64,000 nt of DNA from JANPPS01 sp965246835 (GTDB lineage Bacteria > Pseudomonadota > Alphaproteobacteria > Acetobacterales > Acetobacteraceae), in contig CBDFFQ010000001.1 of the NCBI GenBank assembly GCA_965246835.1, positions 992,001 to 1,056,000 of the forward strand, in the 5' to 3' direction. Of the stretch, positions 26,802-34,874 are shown one piece after another. The notes under the pieces were generated by a model. The model made no database searches and had not been told where the DNA came from. It saw nothing but the letters and a program-made list of their open reading frames with translations. The translations under genes and the position numbers were made by a program. Position 1 is the stretch's first letter; each line of letters starts with the position of its first letter.

Positions 26802-27808
26802 TTAACGCGGGGGTCCAGCAGACGGTACATGAGGTCGGCGAACAGATTGAGCGCGACGTAAGTGAGGCCCACGACCAGCGTGGCGCCGAGCACGGCATTC
26901 ATGTCCGCGTTGAGGAGGGATCCCGTGAGGTATTGGCCGAGACCGGGCCAGGAAAAGATGGTCTCGGTCAGCACCGCCCCCTCCAGCAGCCCGGCATAGG
27001 CCAACGCCACCACCGTCACCAGCCGCACCAATATGTTCCCGAACGCGTGCTTCCAGATGACCCGGGCAGCACTTAGGCCCTTGGCGCGGGCGGTGATGAT
27101 GAACTCGCCCTTCAGGCTGTCGAGCATGAACGCGCGGGTCATCCGGGCGATATACGCCATGTTGAACAGGCCCAGCACCATGGCGGGCAGGACCAGATGG
27201 CGGACCGCGTCGCGAAAGCTGTCCCAATCACCGGCGAGCGCCGCGTCGATCAGCAGCACGCCGGTGACCTGGTCCACCATGTCCTGATACGCGATGTCCT
27301 GCCGCCCGGGCCCCGGCGCCCAGCCGAGCGTCGCGTAGAACACCAGCAACGCCAGGAGCGCCAGGACGAACACCGGGATGGAATGGCCCGACAGGCACAC
27401 GACGCGGATGGCCTGGTCGACCCATGACCCCTGCCGCACCGCTGCCCAGACGCCGAGCGGGATGCCGACCACGACGGCGATCAGCAGGGCCACCGTCGCG
27501 AGCTCGAGTGTCGCCGGAAAGAACCGGGCGATGTCGGTGCTGACGCGGTTGCTGGTCATGACGGAGCGGCCGAAATCGCCGACTGCGAGCTGTTTGACGT
27601 AGCGGACGAACTGCTCCGGCAATGGGCGGTCGAGCCCGAGTTCCAACCGGGTGCGGGCCACGACGTCGGCGGGCGCACGATCGCCGACGATGGCGAGCAC
27701 CGGGTCGATCGGCACCACGCGGCCGATCAGGAAGGTGATCAGCACCAGGCCGAATAGGGTGATCGGCACGCTGGCGAGCGTGGCCGCGAAGGAGCGGAGG
27801 CGGTTCAA
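26798..27808 (-). CDS. Peptide/nickel-type ABC transporter permease (DppB)
   Basis: This 336-residue permease has six membrane helices. The N-terminus LRSFAATLASVPITLFGLVLITFL and the ATPase-contact loop ARMTRAFMLDSLKGEFIITARAK, ending in LSAARVIW, identify DppB. The start codon is TTG at 27808, and no better ATG lies before the first helix. The gap to the binding protein upstream is 121 bases and contains an inverted repeat at 27828-27846. Confidence 0.92.
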   Translation of the reverse strand: MNRLRSFAATLASVPITLFGLVLITFLIGRVVPIDPVLAIVGDRAPADVVARTRLELGLDRPLPEQFVRYVKQLAVGDFGRSVMTSNRVSTDIARFFPATLELATVALLIAVVVGIPLGVWAAVRQGSWVDQAIRVVCLSGHSIPVFVLALLALLVFYATLGWAPGPGRQDIAYQDMVDQVTGVLLIDAALAGDWDSFRDAVRHLVLPAMVLGLFNMAYIARMTRAFMLDSLKGEFIITARAKGLSAARVIWKHAFGNILVRLVTVVALAYAGLLEGAVLTETIFSWPGLGQYLTGSLLNADMNAVLGATLVVGLTYVALNLFADLMYRLLDPRVK

Positions 27809-27827
27809 GAAGTGGCCCTAATCACGT

Positions 27828-27862
27828 CCTCTCCCTCCGGGAGAGGGGCTGGGTGAGGGAGC
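27828..27862. repeat. REP-like hairpin element, copy 1
   Basis: CCTCTCCC-TCC-GGGAGAGG (27828-27846) is a perfect 8-base stem, followed by GGCTGGGTGAGGG. A related element is at 63325-63362 and a weaker one at 43747-43775. It lies between the binding-protein gene and the permease gene, where such hairpins often shield the upstream message and lower downstream expression. Confidence 0.55.
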
Positions 27863-27929
27863 AGCGCGCCGGAAAGTCCAGTGAGGGTCCATGCTGGCTG
27901 GCCCCCTCACCCCTCCGTTCGTACGCACC

Positions 27930-29519
27930 CTACCCCTTCGCGATCCCCGCATACCGGCTGCGGTCCGCCAGCAGGGCCAGTTCCAGTCCCGTCGTGCTCT
28001 TCTTCATCGCGGCCACTTCCACCTGCTGCGCCAGGATCACGAACGGGCTGCGCTCCTGGTGATCGCGCTGCAGCCGCTCATAGAGCGCCACGCGGCGGGC
28101 GCTGTCCGGCTCCTTCTGCGCCTCGATCGCGCGGGCGGTGAAGTCGTCGTCCTTCCAGTTGCTGCGCCAGCACAGGGTGCGGTTCTTCTGCGCCTCGGTA
28201 TTGTCGGTGTTGATGTTGAAGGTTTCGGCGTTGCTGTGCGGGTCCATGTAGTCGCTGCCCCAGCGCACCATCGCGATCTGGTGCTGGCGCGCGCGGGTCT
28301 TGGTGATGACCTGCCGGCTTTCGCCCGAGATTAGCGTGACCTTGATGCCCACTTCGGCCAAATTCGCCTGGATCGCCTGCGCCACGTCCGGGAACGGCGC
28401 CGTGGAGGGATGGTCCATCGTGACCTCGAACCCGTCCGGCACCCCGGCCTCGGCCAGCAGCGCCTTCGCCTTGGCCACGTCCTTCTTGAACGGCAGATCC
28501 GTCAGCGCGCCCGGGAAGCCCTTCGGCAGGAAGGCCTGGTGCGGCTCGTAGATGTTGGCCGTGATCGCGGCCGCAATGCCCGTGTAGTCGATCGCCCACT
28601 TGATCGCCTGCCGCACCTGCGGCTTCTGCAGCATCGGGTGGCTCTGGTTCAGCGCCAGATAATTCAGGTAGCTCTTGGGCGAGGTCAGCAGCGTGTAGCC
28701 CGTATCCTTCGCCAGAGTGCTCAGCTGGTCGGGCGTGAGGTCCCGCGCGATGTCGATGTCGCCTTTCTGTAAGCCTAGCAGCTGCGCCGAGGGCTCGGCC
28801 CGGTGCTGCACGATCATGCGGCGCGTCTTGGGCGGGGTCGGATGGTTCGGATTGGCCTCCAAAGTCGCGCTCTCGCTCGCCCGCCAGCCGCGCAGCTGAT
28901 AGGGCCCGGACCCGGCGCTGTTGCCGGCCTTCAGCCACGCATTGCCCAAATCGTTGCCGACGGCCTTCGCCATCACCGTCTTCTTGTCGACGATCCCGCC
29001 CACCGACGCCGACAGGCAATAGAGCAGGAACGAAGGCGAGCCCTTCTCCGCGACCTGCAGCACGAGGGTGGTGTCATCGGTCGCCTTGATCTTGTCCGCC
29101 ACGTTCTCGGGCGTGAAGCCGAACTGGTTGATGATGAAGGCGGGCGATTTGTTGAGGATCACCGCGCGCTGCAACGAGAACGCCGCGTCCTCGGCCGTGA
29201 CCGGGTTGCCGGAGGCGAATTTGCGGCCGGTGCGCATCTTGAAGGTGGTGGTGAGCCCGTCCTCGCTCGTGCTCCAGCTTTCGGCCAGGTCCCCGTTGAT
29301 CTTGGTCGCGTCCGCCAGCACCGGCAGCACCAGGCGGTCATAGCAATTGCCCAGCATCTCCCCGCCGCTGAACTCGAACGATTCCTGCGGATCGAGGCTC
29401 ACGATGTCGTCGATCTGCTTGGCCATCACGACGGCGTCCCGGGGCGATTGCGCCTGCGCGCCAGCAGCCAGGAACGGGGTCGCGGCAGCGGTGCCGAGCA
29501 AGGTGCGGCGGTTCAGCAT
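27930..29519 (-). CDS. Family 5 extracellular solute-binding protein, copy 1
   Basis: This 529-residue periplasmic binding protein has an N-terminus MLNRRTLLGTAAATPFLAAG with a twin-arginine-like RR and cleavage likely after AQA. The start at 29519 is chosen so that the signal begins at once. The mature part has SBP_bac_5 blocks such as DDIVSLDPQESFEFSGGEM and SGPYQLRGW. It delivers substrate to the DppBC channel downstream. The gene at 29580-31181 is a clear paralogue; many blocks match nearly residue for residue (for example RAVILNK and INQFGFT/ISQFGFT). Confidence 0.92.
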   Translation of the reverse strand: MLNRRTLLGTAAATPFLAAGAQAQSPRDAVVMAKQIDDIVSLDPQESFEFSGGEMLGNCYDRLVLPVLADATKINGDLAESWSTSEDGLTTTFKMRTGRKFASGNPVTAEDAAFSLQRAVILNKSPAFIINQFGFTPENVADKIKATDDTTLVLQVAEKGSPSFLLYCLSASVGGIVDKKTVMAKAVGNDLGNAWLKAGNSAGSGPYQLRGWRASESATLEANPNHPTPPKTRRMIVQHRAEPSAQLLGLQKGDIDIARDLTPDQLSTLAKDTGYTLLTSPKSYLNYLALNQSHPMLQKPQVRQAIKWAIDYTGIAAAITANIYEPHQAFLPKGFPGALTDLPFKKDVAKAKALLAEAGVPDGFEVTMDHPSTAPFPDVAQAIQANLAEVGIKVTLISGESRQVITKTRARQHQIAMVRWGSDYMDPHSNAETFNINTDNTEAQKNRTLCWRSNWKDDDFTARAIEAQKEPDSARRVALYERLQRDHQERSPFVILAQQVEVAAMKKSTTGLELALLADRSRYAGIAKG

Positions 29520-29579
29520 GGGGCATGTCCTTCGCAATGGTGGCGCACGATAGTCATGCCGGGGCGGAAGCGGAAGCGC

Positions 29580-31181
29580 TCATGCACCTTTGGCAATCGG
29601 GGCATAGACCGTGCGGTCCGACAGCGGACCGAGCCGCAGGCCCGATGTGGGCCGCCGCATGACCGCGACCCCGGTCTCCTGCAGCATGATCGCATAGGGG
29701 CCGCGCGTCATCACGTCCCGCTGCAGCGCCTCATAGAGCGCGATCCGCCGGGCCCCGTCCTCCTCCTTCACGGCGGCCAGCGCGCGGGCGGAGAGCTCCG
29801 GGTCGGCCCAGGCCTGGTTCCAGGCGGTGGTGCGGTTGGTGCTGGCGTCGGAATTGTCCTCGTTCACGCAGAAGGTCTGCGCGTTGCTGTGCGGATCGAA
29901 ATAGTCGGACCCCCAGAGCGAGATCGCGAGCTGATGCTGCCGGGCGCGGATCTTGGTCAGCACCTGGCGCCCCTCCCCGGCCAGCAGCGTCAGCCGGATC
30001 CCGGCCTCCTTCATCTGCGCCTGCAACGCCTGTGCGATCTCGATCCGGGGCGAGGAACTGGCGTGGTCGAAGGCGAGGTCGATCCCGTCCGGATACCCGG
30101 CCTCCGCCAGCAAGGCGCGGGCGCGGGCGGGGTCGTAGTAATAGGGCGTCTCCTTCAGCGCCGCCGGGAAGCCCGTGGGCAGGAAGGCCTGGTGCACGCC
30201 ATAGGTCTCGGGGGTGAGGTTGGTCGCGATCGACTGGTAGTCGATGGCCCAGCGGATCGCCTCCCGCACCTGGGGCTTCGCCAGCGCCGGGGTGCGGACG
30301 TTCATCGACAGGTGCACGAGGCTCGCCTTGGCGATCGTCAGCACCTCCAGCGCCTTGTCGGCCCGCGCCGCCTTGATCCCCTCCGGCAGCAGGTCCCGCG
30401 CGATGTCCACGTCCCCCTGTTGCAGCAGCAATAGCTGGACCGAGGGGTCCACAACATGACGAATGATCATGCGCTTGGCGCGGGGCGGCGCGGGGTGGCG
30501 GGGGTTCGCGTCGAGCGACACGATCTCGCTCGCCCGCGCCGTGCGCAGCACCCACGCGCCCGACCCGGCGCTGTTGGTCTTGAGCCAGCCATTGCCGAAA
30601 TCGTCATTGGCCGCATGCGCCATCGCCGCCGCCTTCTCCACGATCCCGCCCACGTTGGCGGACAGGCAGTACAGCAGGAAGGTCGGCGCCTGCTTCTCCG
30701 CGATCTCGATCACGAGCGTGCGGGGGCCGGTCGCGCGGATGCGGTCGGCGACGTTCGCCTTGGTAAAGCCGAACTGGCTGATGATGAATCCCGGCGCCTT
30801 GTTCAGGATCACCGCCCGCTGCAGGCTCCAGGCCGCATCCTCTGCCGTGACGGGGTTGCCGGAAGCGAACACGCGATCGGCCAGCGTGAAGGTCCAGACG
30901 CGGCCATCCCCGCTCGTGGTCCAGGACGCGGCGAGCTGCGGCTCGATGCGGGTGGGGTCCTCGGCGGCCGGGCTCACGAGTTTTTCGTAGATGTTGCCGC
31001 TGATCTCGTTGCCCGAGTACTCGAAGCTCTCGGCAGGATCGAGGCTGATGATGTCGTCGATGCGCTTGGCCATCACGATCGCGTCCCGCGGCGTTTCGGC
31101 CCGGGCGGTCCATGGAAGGGCGGTCCATGGAAGGGCGGCCCACATCAGGGGCGCGGCAAGCAGGGTGCGGCGGGTGGTCAT
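29580..31181 (-). CDS. Family 5 extracellular solute-binding protein, copy 2
   Basis: This 533-residue paralogue of the binding protein downstream is the first gene of the transporter operon. Its signal MTTRRTLLAAPLMWAALPW also has a twin arginine and contains a five-residue repeat (ALPWT twice) made by a 15-base tandem duplication at 31106-31135. The mature start AETPRDAIVMAKRIDDIISL aligns with copy 1. Two binding proteins feeding one channel would widen or split substrate range. The gap to copy 1 is 60 bases. Confidence 0.92.
   Translation of the reverse strand: MTTRRTLLAAPLMWAALPWTALPWTARAETPRDAIVMAKRIDDIISLDPAESFEYSGNEISGNIYEKLVSPAAEDPTRIEPQLAASWTTSGDGRVWTFTLADRVFASGNPVTAEDAAWSLQRAVILNKAPGFIISQFGFTKANVADRIRATGPRTLVIEIAEKQAPTFLLYCLSANVGGIVEKAAAMAHAANDDFGNGWLKTNSAGSGAWVLRTARASEIVSLDANPRHPAPPRAKRMIIRHVVDPSVQLLLLQQGDVDIARDLLPEGIKAARADKALEVLTIAKASLVHLSMNVRTPALAKPQVREAIRWAIDYQSIATNLTPETYGVHQAFLPTGFPAALKETPYYYDPARARALLAEAGYPDGIDLAFDHASSSPRIEIAQALQAQMKEAGIRLTLLAGEGRQVLTKIRARQHQLAISLWGSDYFDPHSNAQTFCVNEDNSDASTNRTTAWNQAWADPELSARALAAVKEEDGARRIALYEALQRDVMTRGPYAIMLQETGVAVMRRPTSGLRLGPLSDRTVYAPIAKGA
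31106..31135. repeat. 15-base perfect tandem duplication in a signal-peptide region
   Basis: CGGTCCATGGAAGGG occurs at 31106-31120 and again at 31121-31135 without change. In the binding-protein gene on the minus strand it encodes the repeated ALPWT in the hydrophobic core and C-region of the signal peptide. The frame is kept. Confidence 0.8.
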
Positions 31182-31281
31182 CGCGGCCTCCGTGGCGGTA
31201 CGGCCGCGAGAGTGCCGTGGCGCCAGGCCGGTGTCGACCTCGGCATGACACGGCCGGGGTGCGATCAGGCCCGGCGCATCG

Positions 31282-31734
31282 TCAGGCGGGAATCCTGTTG
31301 CGCCGGGGCGCCGCGGCGGACTGGTCCGCCTTCACCCGAACCAGCTCCTGCAGGCTACCGATCAACGCCGCGCCGGACGCGCCGTCCGGTTCACGCAAGG
31401 CATGGCGGATCACCTCCGCGAGGGCCAGGATTCCGCCCTCTGCTGCCAGCGCCATGTCCCACTTGCCGAACAGCCGCTCATCGACGGACCGGGCTTCCAG
31501 GACGACGACGTCCGAATGCCGGGGGTCGCACTGGATCCGCTCGAACGTCCGCTGCACGGCGTCAAGCGGCCCCTCCAGGGCCTGCGCGAACCCGCCGCCG
31601 CAGCTCATGAGGGCGCCCGTGATCCCGTCCCGCGCATTGTTGCGCCGGGAGATCTCCAGGATGGCCGGCAGGTCGATAGTCATGCCGGGCCGGACCCGGC
31701 TGCAGTAGACGACGCGAAAAATGGTTCCGCTCAT
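31282..31734 (-). CDS. BLUF-domain blue-light photoreceptor
   Basis: This 150-residue protein is one BLUF domain plus a tail of about 45 residues. The flavin-site residues are all in place: Tyr10 in VVYCSR, Asn33 in RRNNARDGITG and Gln51 in FAQALEG. Trp92 and Met94 in GKWDMA have the same spacing to Gln51 as AppA Trp104 and Met106 have to Gln63. BLUF proteins switch hydrogen bonding around FAD in blue light and pass the signal to a partner. The ATG overlaps the stop of the GGDEF-EAL gene upstream by four bases (ATGA), so the partner is probably that protein. Confidence 0.9.
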   Translation of the reverse strand: MSGTIFRVVYCSRVRPGMTIDLPAILEISRRNNARDGITGALMSCGGGFAQALEGPLDAVQRTFERIQCDPRHSDVVVLEARSVDERLFGKWDMALAAEGGILALAEVIRHALREPDGASGAALIGSLQELVRVKADQSAAAPRRNRIPA

Positions 31735-33473
31735 CGATCCTCCTTTGGCGTTTCCAATCCGACACCCTGTGTGAGCCGGGCGATCAGCGCGGGCAGCTCC
31801 GCGCTCGGCACCGGGCGGCTCACTTGAAAACCTTGCATGTCGGTGCAGCTTTCGGCCCGGACCATCGCCACCTGTTCCTCGGTCTCCACGCCCTCGGCTG
31901 TCGTGGTCATGCCGAGGCTGTTGCCCAGCGCCGTGATCGCCCGCACCACCGCCACCGCCTCCGCACTGCCGGAGAGGTCGCGCACGAAAGACCGGTCGAT
32001 CTTTAGCTTGTTGAACGGGAAGCTCCGGAGCTGGCTCAACGAGGAATAGCCGGTGCCGAAATCGTCCATGCTGATCCGCACGCCCATGGCTTGCAGCGCA
32101 TGCAGCACCAGCAGCGACTCCTTCTCGTGGCTGATCAGCGCGGTCTCGGTGATCTCCACCTCGAGCCGCGCGGGGTCCAGGCCCGTGGCGGCCAGGGCTG
32201 CCTCCACCGCCATCGGCAGCCGGTCGACGTCCATCAACTGCTTTGGGGAGACGTTGACGGCGATGGTGAAGTCGCCCGGCCATGTCACGGCCTCACGGCA
32301 GGCGGCGCGCAGGACCCACTCGCCGATCGGCACGATCAATCCCATCTCCTCCGCCAACGGGATGAACTGATCGGGCGGCACCAATCCGTGCAGCGGATGA
32401 CGCCAGCGGACCAGCGCCTCGAACCCGACCAGCTCGTTGGTGGCGAGGTTGGTCTGCGGCTGGAAATGCAGCTCCAACTGCTCGAGCGCCACCGCCCGGC
32501 GCAAATCGTTCAGCAGCGCATGACGGCTGCGCGCCCGCTCATCCATCTCGGGGTCGAACACCCGGACCATGCGGCGGCCATCGGCCTTGGCTTGGTAGAG
32601 CGCGAGGTCCGCCGCGCGGATCAGCGCCGGGCCATCCTGACCATGGCGCGGGCTGCAGGCGATCCCGATGCTGGCGCCGATCTCGGCCAGGCACCCCTCG
32701 ACCAAGTAGGGCCGGCCTAGCAGGTCGACCAGGCGCTCCGCCATCTCGGTCACATCGGTGAGGTTCGCCATGCCTTGCAGCGGTATCGCCAGGGCGAACT
32801 CATCCCCCCCCAACCGGCTCACCAAATCCTGCTCACGAACGGCTGAGCGGAGCCGCAGCGCCACCGCCTTGAGCAACGCGTCACCCACGGGATGGCCATG
32901 GAGATCGTTCACGGCCTTGAACCGGTCGAGATCGAGCATCAGCACCGCAACGCCCGCGCCGCTCCGCGATCCCGCCAGCATCGCCGTGAGCGTATCCTGA
33001 TACCATTGGCGGTCCGACAGGCCCGTCAGCGGATCGATCCGGATGGCGGGCAAGCTCGAGTCCCGCCAAGTGAGGCGGCCCACGCATTGCTCACCGACCC
33101 GCGTCACCTCCAGCAGCATCGGGCGCCCATCCAGCCGGGCCAACCGGGTGCGTGACCCCGATGCCAGCGCCGATCCCAAGGCAGCCTGTCCCGCTGGATC
33201 CAGCGCCGCCGCCCGCCCGATCCAGTTCGCGACGCTGGGTGACCGCATCCGCCCCGGCCCGGCCAAGCCCAGCATGGCGGCGGCCGCGCGGTTGCACACC
33301 GCAAGGCGCCCGTCCTGATCGACGCCGAACACCCCCTGCTCATTGCAGTCGAGCGCCGATTCCACGAGCTCCGCGCGGTCCATGGCGAGACCGACCCGCC
33401 CAAACGCCTCCAGAACGCCATCCATCACCAGCCCCCGGCATTTTGCCCCGCCCGGACTAGGACGCGACGCCAT
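31731..33473 (-). CDS. PAS-GGDEF-EAL cyclic di-GMP enzyme
   Basis: This protein of about 580 residues has an N-terminal PAS-like region (about 15-125), a GGDEF domain with RLGGDEF at about 222-226, and an EAL domain with EAL at about 352-354. An RxxD inhibitory-site motif (REQD, about 213-216) lies five residues before GGDEF. The EAL domain keeps EVEITETALI, DDFGTGYSS and KIDRSFV, so both activities look intact. Start at the ATG 33473; a TTG lies one codon earlier and another ATG at 33425. It is co-translated with the BLUF gene downstream, which suggests light control of c-di-GMP. Confidence 0.92.
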   Translation of the reverse strand: MASRPSPGGAKCRGLVMDGVLEAFGRVGLAMDRAELVESALDCNEQGVFGVDQDGRLAVCNRAAAAMLGLAGPGRMRSPSVANWIGRAAALDPAGQAALGSALASGSRTRLARLDGRPMLLEVTRVGEQCVGRLTWRDSSLPAIRIDPLTGLSDRQWYQDTLTAMLAGSRSGAGVAVLMLDLDRFKAVNDLHGHPVGDALLKAVALRLRSAVREQDLVSRLGGDEFALAIPLQGMANLTDVTEMAERLVDLLGRPYLVEGCLAEIGASIGIACSPRHGQDGPALIRAADLALYQAKADGRRMVRVFDPEMDERARSRHALLNDLRRAVALEQLELHFQPQTNLATNELVGFEALVRWRHPLHGLVPPDQFIPLAEEMGLIVPIGEWVLRAACREAVTWPGDFTIAVNVSPKQLMDVDRLPMAVEAALAATGLDPARLEVEITETALISHEKESLLVLHALQAMGVRISMDDFGTGYSSLSQLRSFPFNKLKIDRSFVRDLSGSAEAVAVVRAITALGNSLGMTTTAEGVETEEQVAMVRAESCTDMQGFQVSRPVPSAELPALIARLTQGVGLETPKEDR

Positions 33474-33570
33474 CAAGATGGCACGATGAAATTACCGGAC
33501 CGTTAACCGCCGCCGCCTCACGGGAATGTGGTGCTCGTGGCTCCGGGCGCCTTACGGCCGCGTGACCACG

Positions 33571-34866
33571 CTATTCGTCTTCCAGGAAGAATTGGTCCGC
33601 TTCCTCGTCATACGCATACAGCTCCGCATACCGTCCCCAGGCGATCACGGTCCGCAGCGTCTCGTCCGCGTAGTCCGGGGACATGAAGTCTTCCAGCTCG
33701 TCCCGGAACCGCACGGCGGCGGCGCGGTGGTTCGGCCGTTCGTCCAGCACGCGGCGGATCTGGGCCGAAAGCGGCACCTGCGCCCGCAGCGCGTCGGCGA
33801 ACATGCGCTTGCGGTCATCCGTGTCCGCCTCCACGAACACCCGTCCCTGGTCGGTGAGGCGCAGGTCGCCCTCTTCCAGCACGCCCAATTGGAACAGCTG
33901 CAGCGCCTCCCCCATCGGCAGCAGATCGTCCAGCTCCAGCTGCAAGGAGCCCGCCAGCGCCGGCAGGTCCGCCCGGCCGGCATAGGGCGGGGCCGCCAGC
34001 GTCTCCATGAGGCCCGCCAGCAGGTTGGTCGAGACCGGATGCAGTTGCATGCTCATCGTGGCCGCCACCTGCACGCGGGCGGCCGGGGCGCGCCGGGTCA
34101 TGAGGGCATAGATGTCGTCCACCATCTGGCGGAACGCCGGGTCATGCCGGTTGCGGGGGTGGGCGAACGGCACGCGCAGCTCGCTGGCGACGCGGCCGGG
34201 GTTGGAGCTGAACACGAGAATGCGGTCGCACATCAGCACCGCCTCCTCGATGTTGTGGGTCACCATCAGCACCGATTTGACCGGCAGCTTGCCCTCCATC
34301 CAGAGGTCGATGAGGTCGGTGCGCAGCGTCTCGGCGGTCAGCACATCGAGTGCGCTGAACGGCTCGTCCATCAACAACAGGTCCGGATGCACCACGAGCG
34401 CCCGGGCGAGGCCGACGCGCTGCCGCATGCCGCCGCTGAGTTCCTTGGGATAGGCGCTTTCGTAGCCGCCGAGGCCGATGAGGTCGATCGCCGTTTCGGC
34501 TCGCTTCTCCCGCTCGGCGCGCGGCACGCCCTGCGCCTCGAGCCCGAGCGCCACGTTTTCCTCGACCGTCAGCCACGGGAACAGGGCGAAGGACTGGAAC
34601 ACCATGGCGACGCCGTCGGCGGGGCCACGCAGCGGGCGGCCGCGCCAGGTCACCTCTCCGGCCGTGGGCGCCAGCAGCCCGGCGATGATGCGCAGCAGCG
34701 TGCTTTTCCCGGAGCCCGAGCGCCCCAGCAGCCCCACGATCTCCCCGGTGGCGAGCGTGAGGTCCACATTGTCCAGCACCACCAGGTCCGCGCTGCTGTC
34801 CTTATGATAGGCCTGCCGGACCTGGTTCACTTGCAGCAGGGTCTGGGCCGCGACGATCTGGTCCAT
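33571..34866 (-). CDS. NitT/TauT-type ABC transporter ATPase with C-terminal AAA-associated domain
   Basis: This 431-residue protein has an ATPase of about 260 residues with Walker A LGRSGSGKST, signature LSGGMRQRVGLARAL and Walker B LLLMDEPFSALD, typical of nitrate, sulfonate or bicarbonate importers. A further 150 residues form the AAA-associated domain, with the run EALQLFQLGVLEEGDLRLTD and an acidic end DEEADQFFLEDE. It lies eight bases downstream of the permease gene. The extra domain may sense a ligand or regulate the ATPase. The substrate is unknown. Confidence 0.88.
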   Translation of the reverse strand: MDQIVAAQTLLQVNQVRQAYHKDSSADLVVLDNVDLTLATGEIVGLLGRSGSGKSTLLRIIAGLLAPTAGEVTWRGRPLRGPADGVAMVFQSFALFPWLTVEENVALGLEAQGVPRAEREKRAETAIDLIGLGGYESAYPKELSGGMRQRVGLARALVVHPDLLLMDEPFSALDVLTAETLRTDLIDLWMEGKLPVKSVLMVTHNIEEAVLMCDRILVFSSNPGRVASELRVPFAHPRNRHDPAFRQMVDDIYALMTRRAPAARVQVAATMSMQLHPVSTNLLAGLMETLAAPPYAGRADLPALAGSLQLELDDLLPMGEALQLFQLGVLEEGDLRLTDQGRVFVEADTDDRKRMFADALRAQVPLSAQIRRVLDERPNHRAAAVRFRDELEDFMSPDYADETLRTVIAWGRYAELYAYDEEADQFFLEDE

Positions 34867-34874
34867 ACCGGTTC

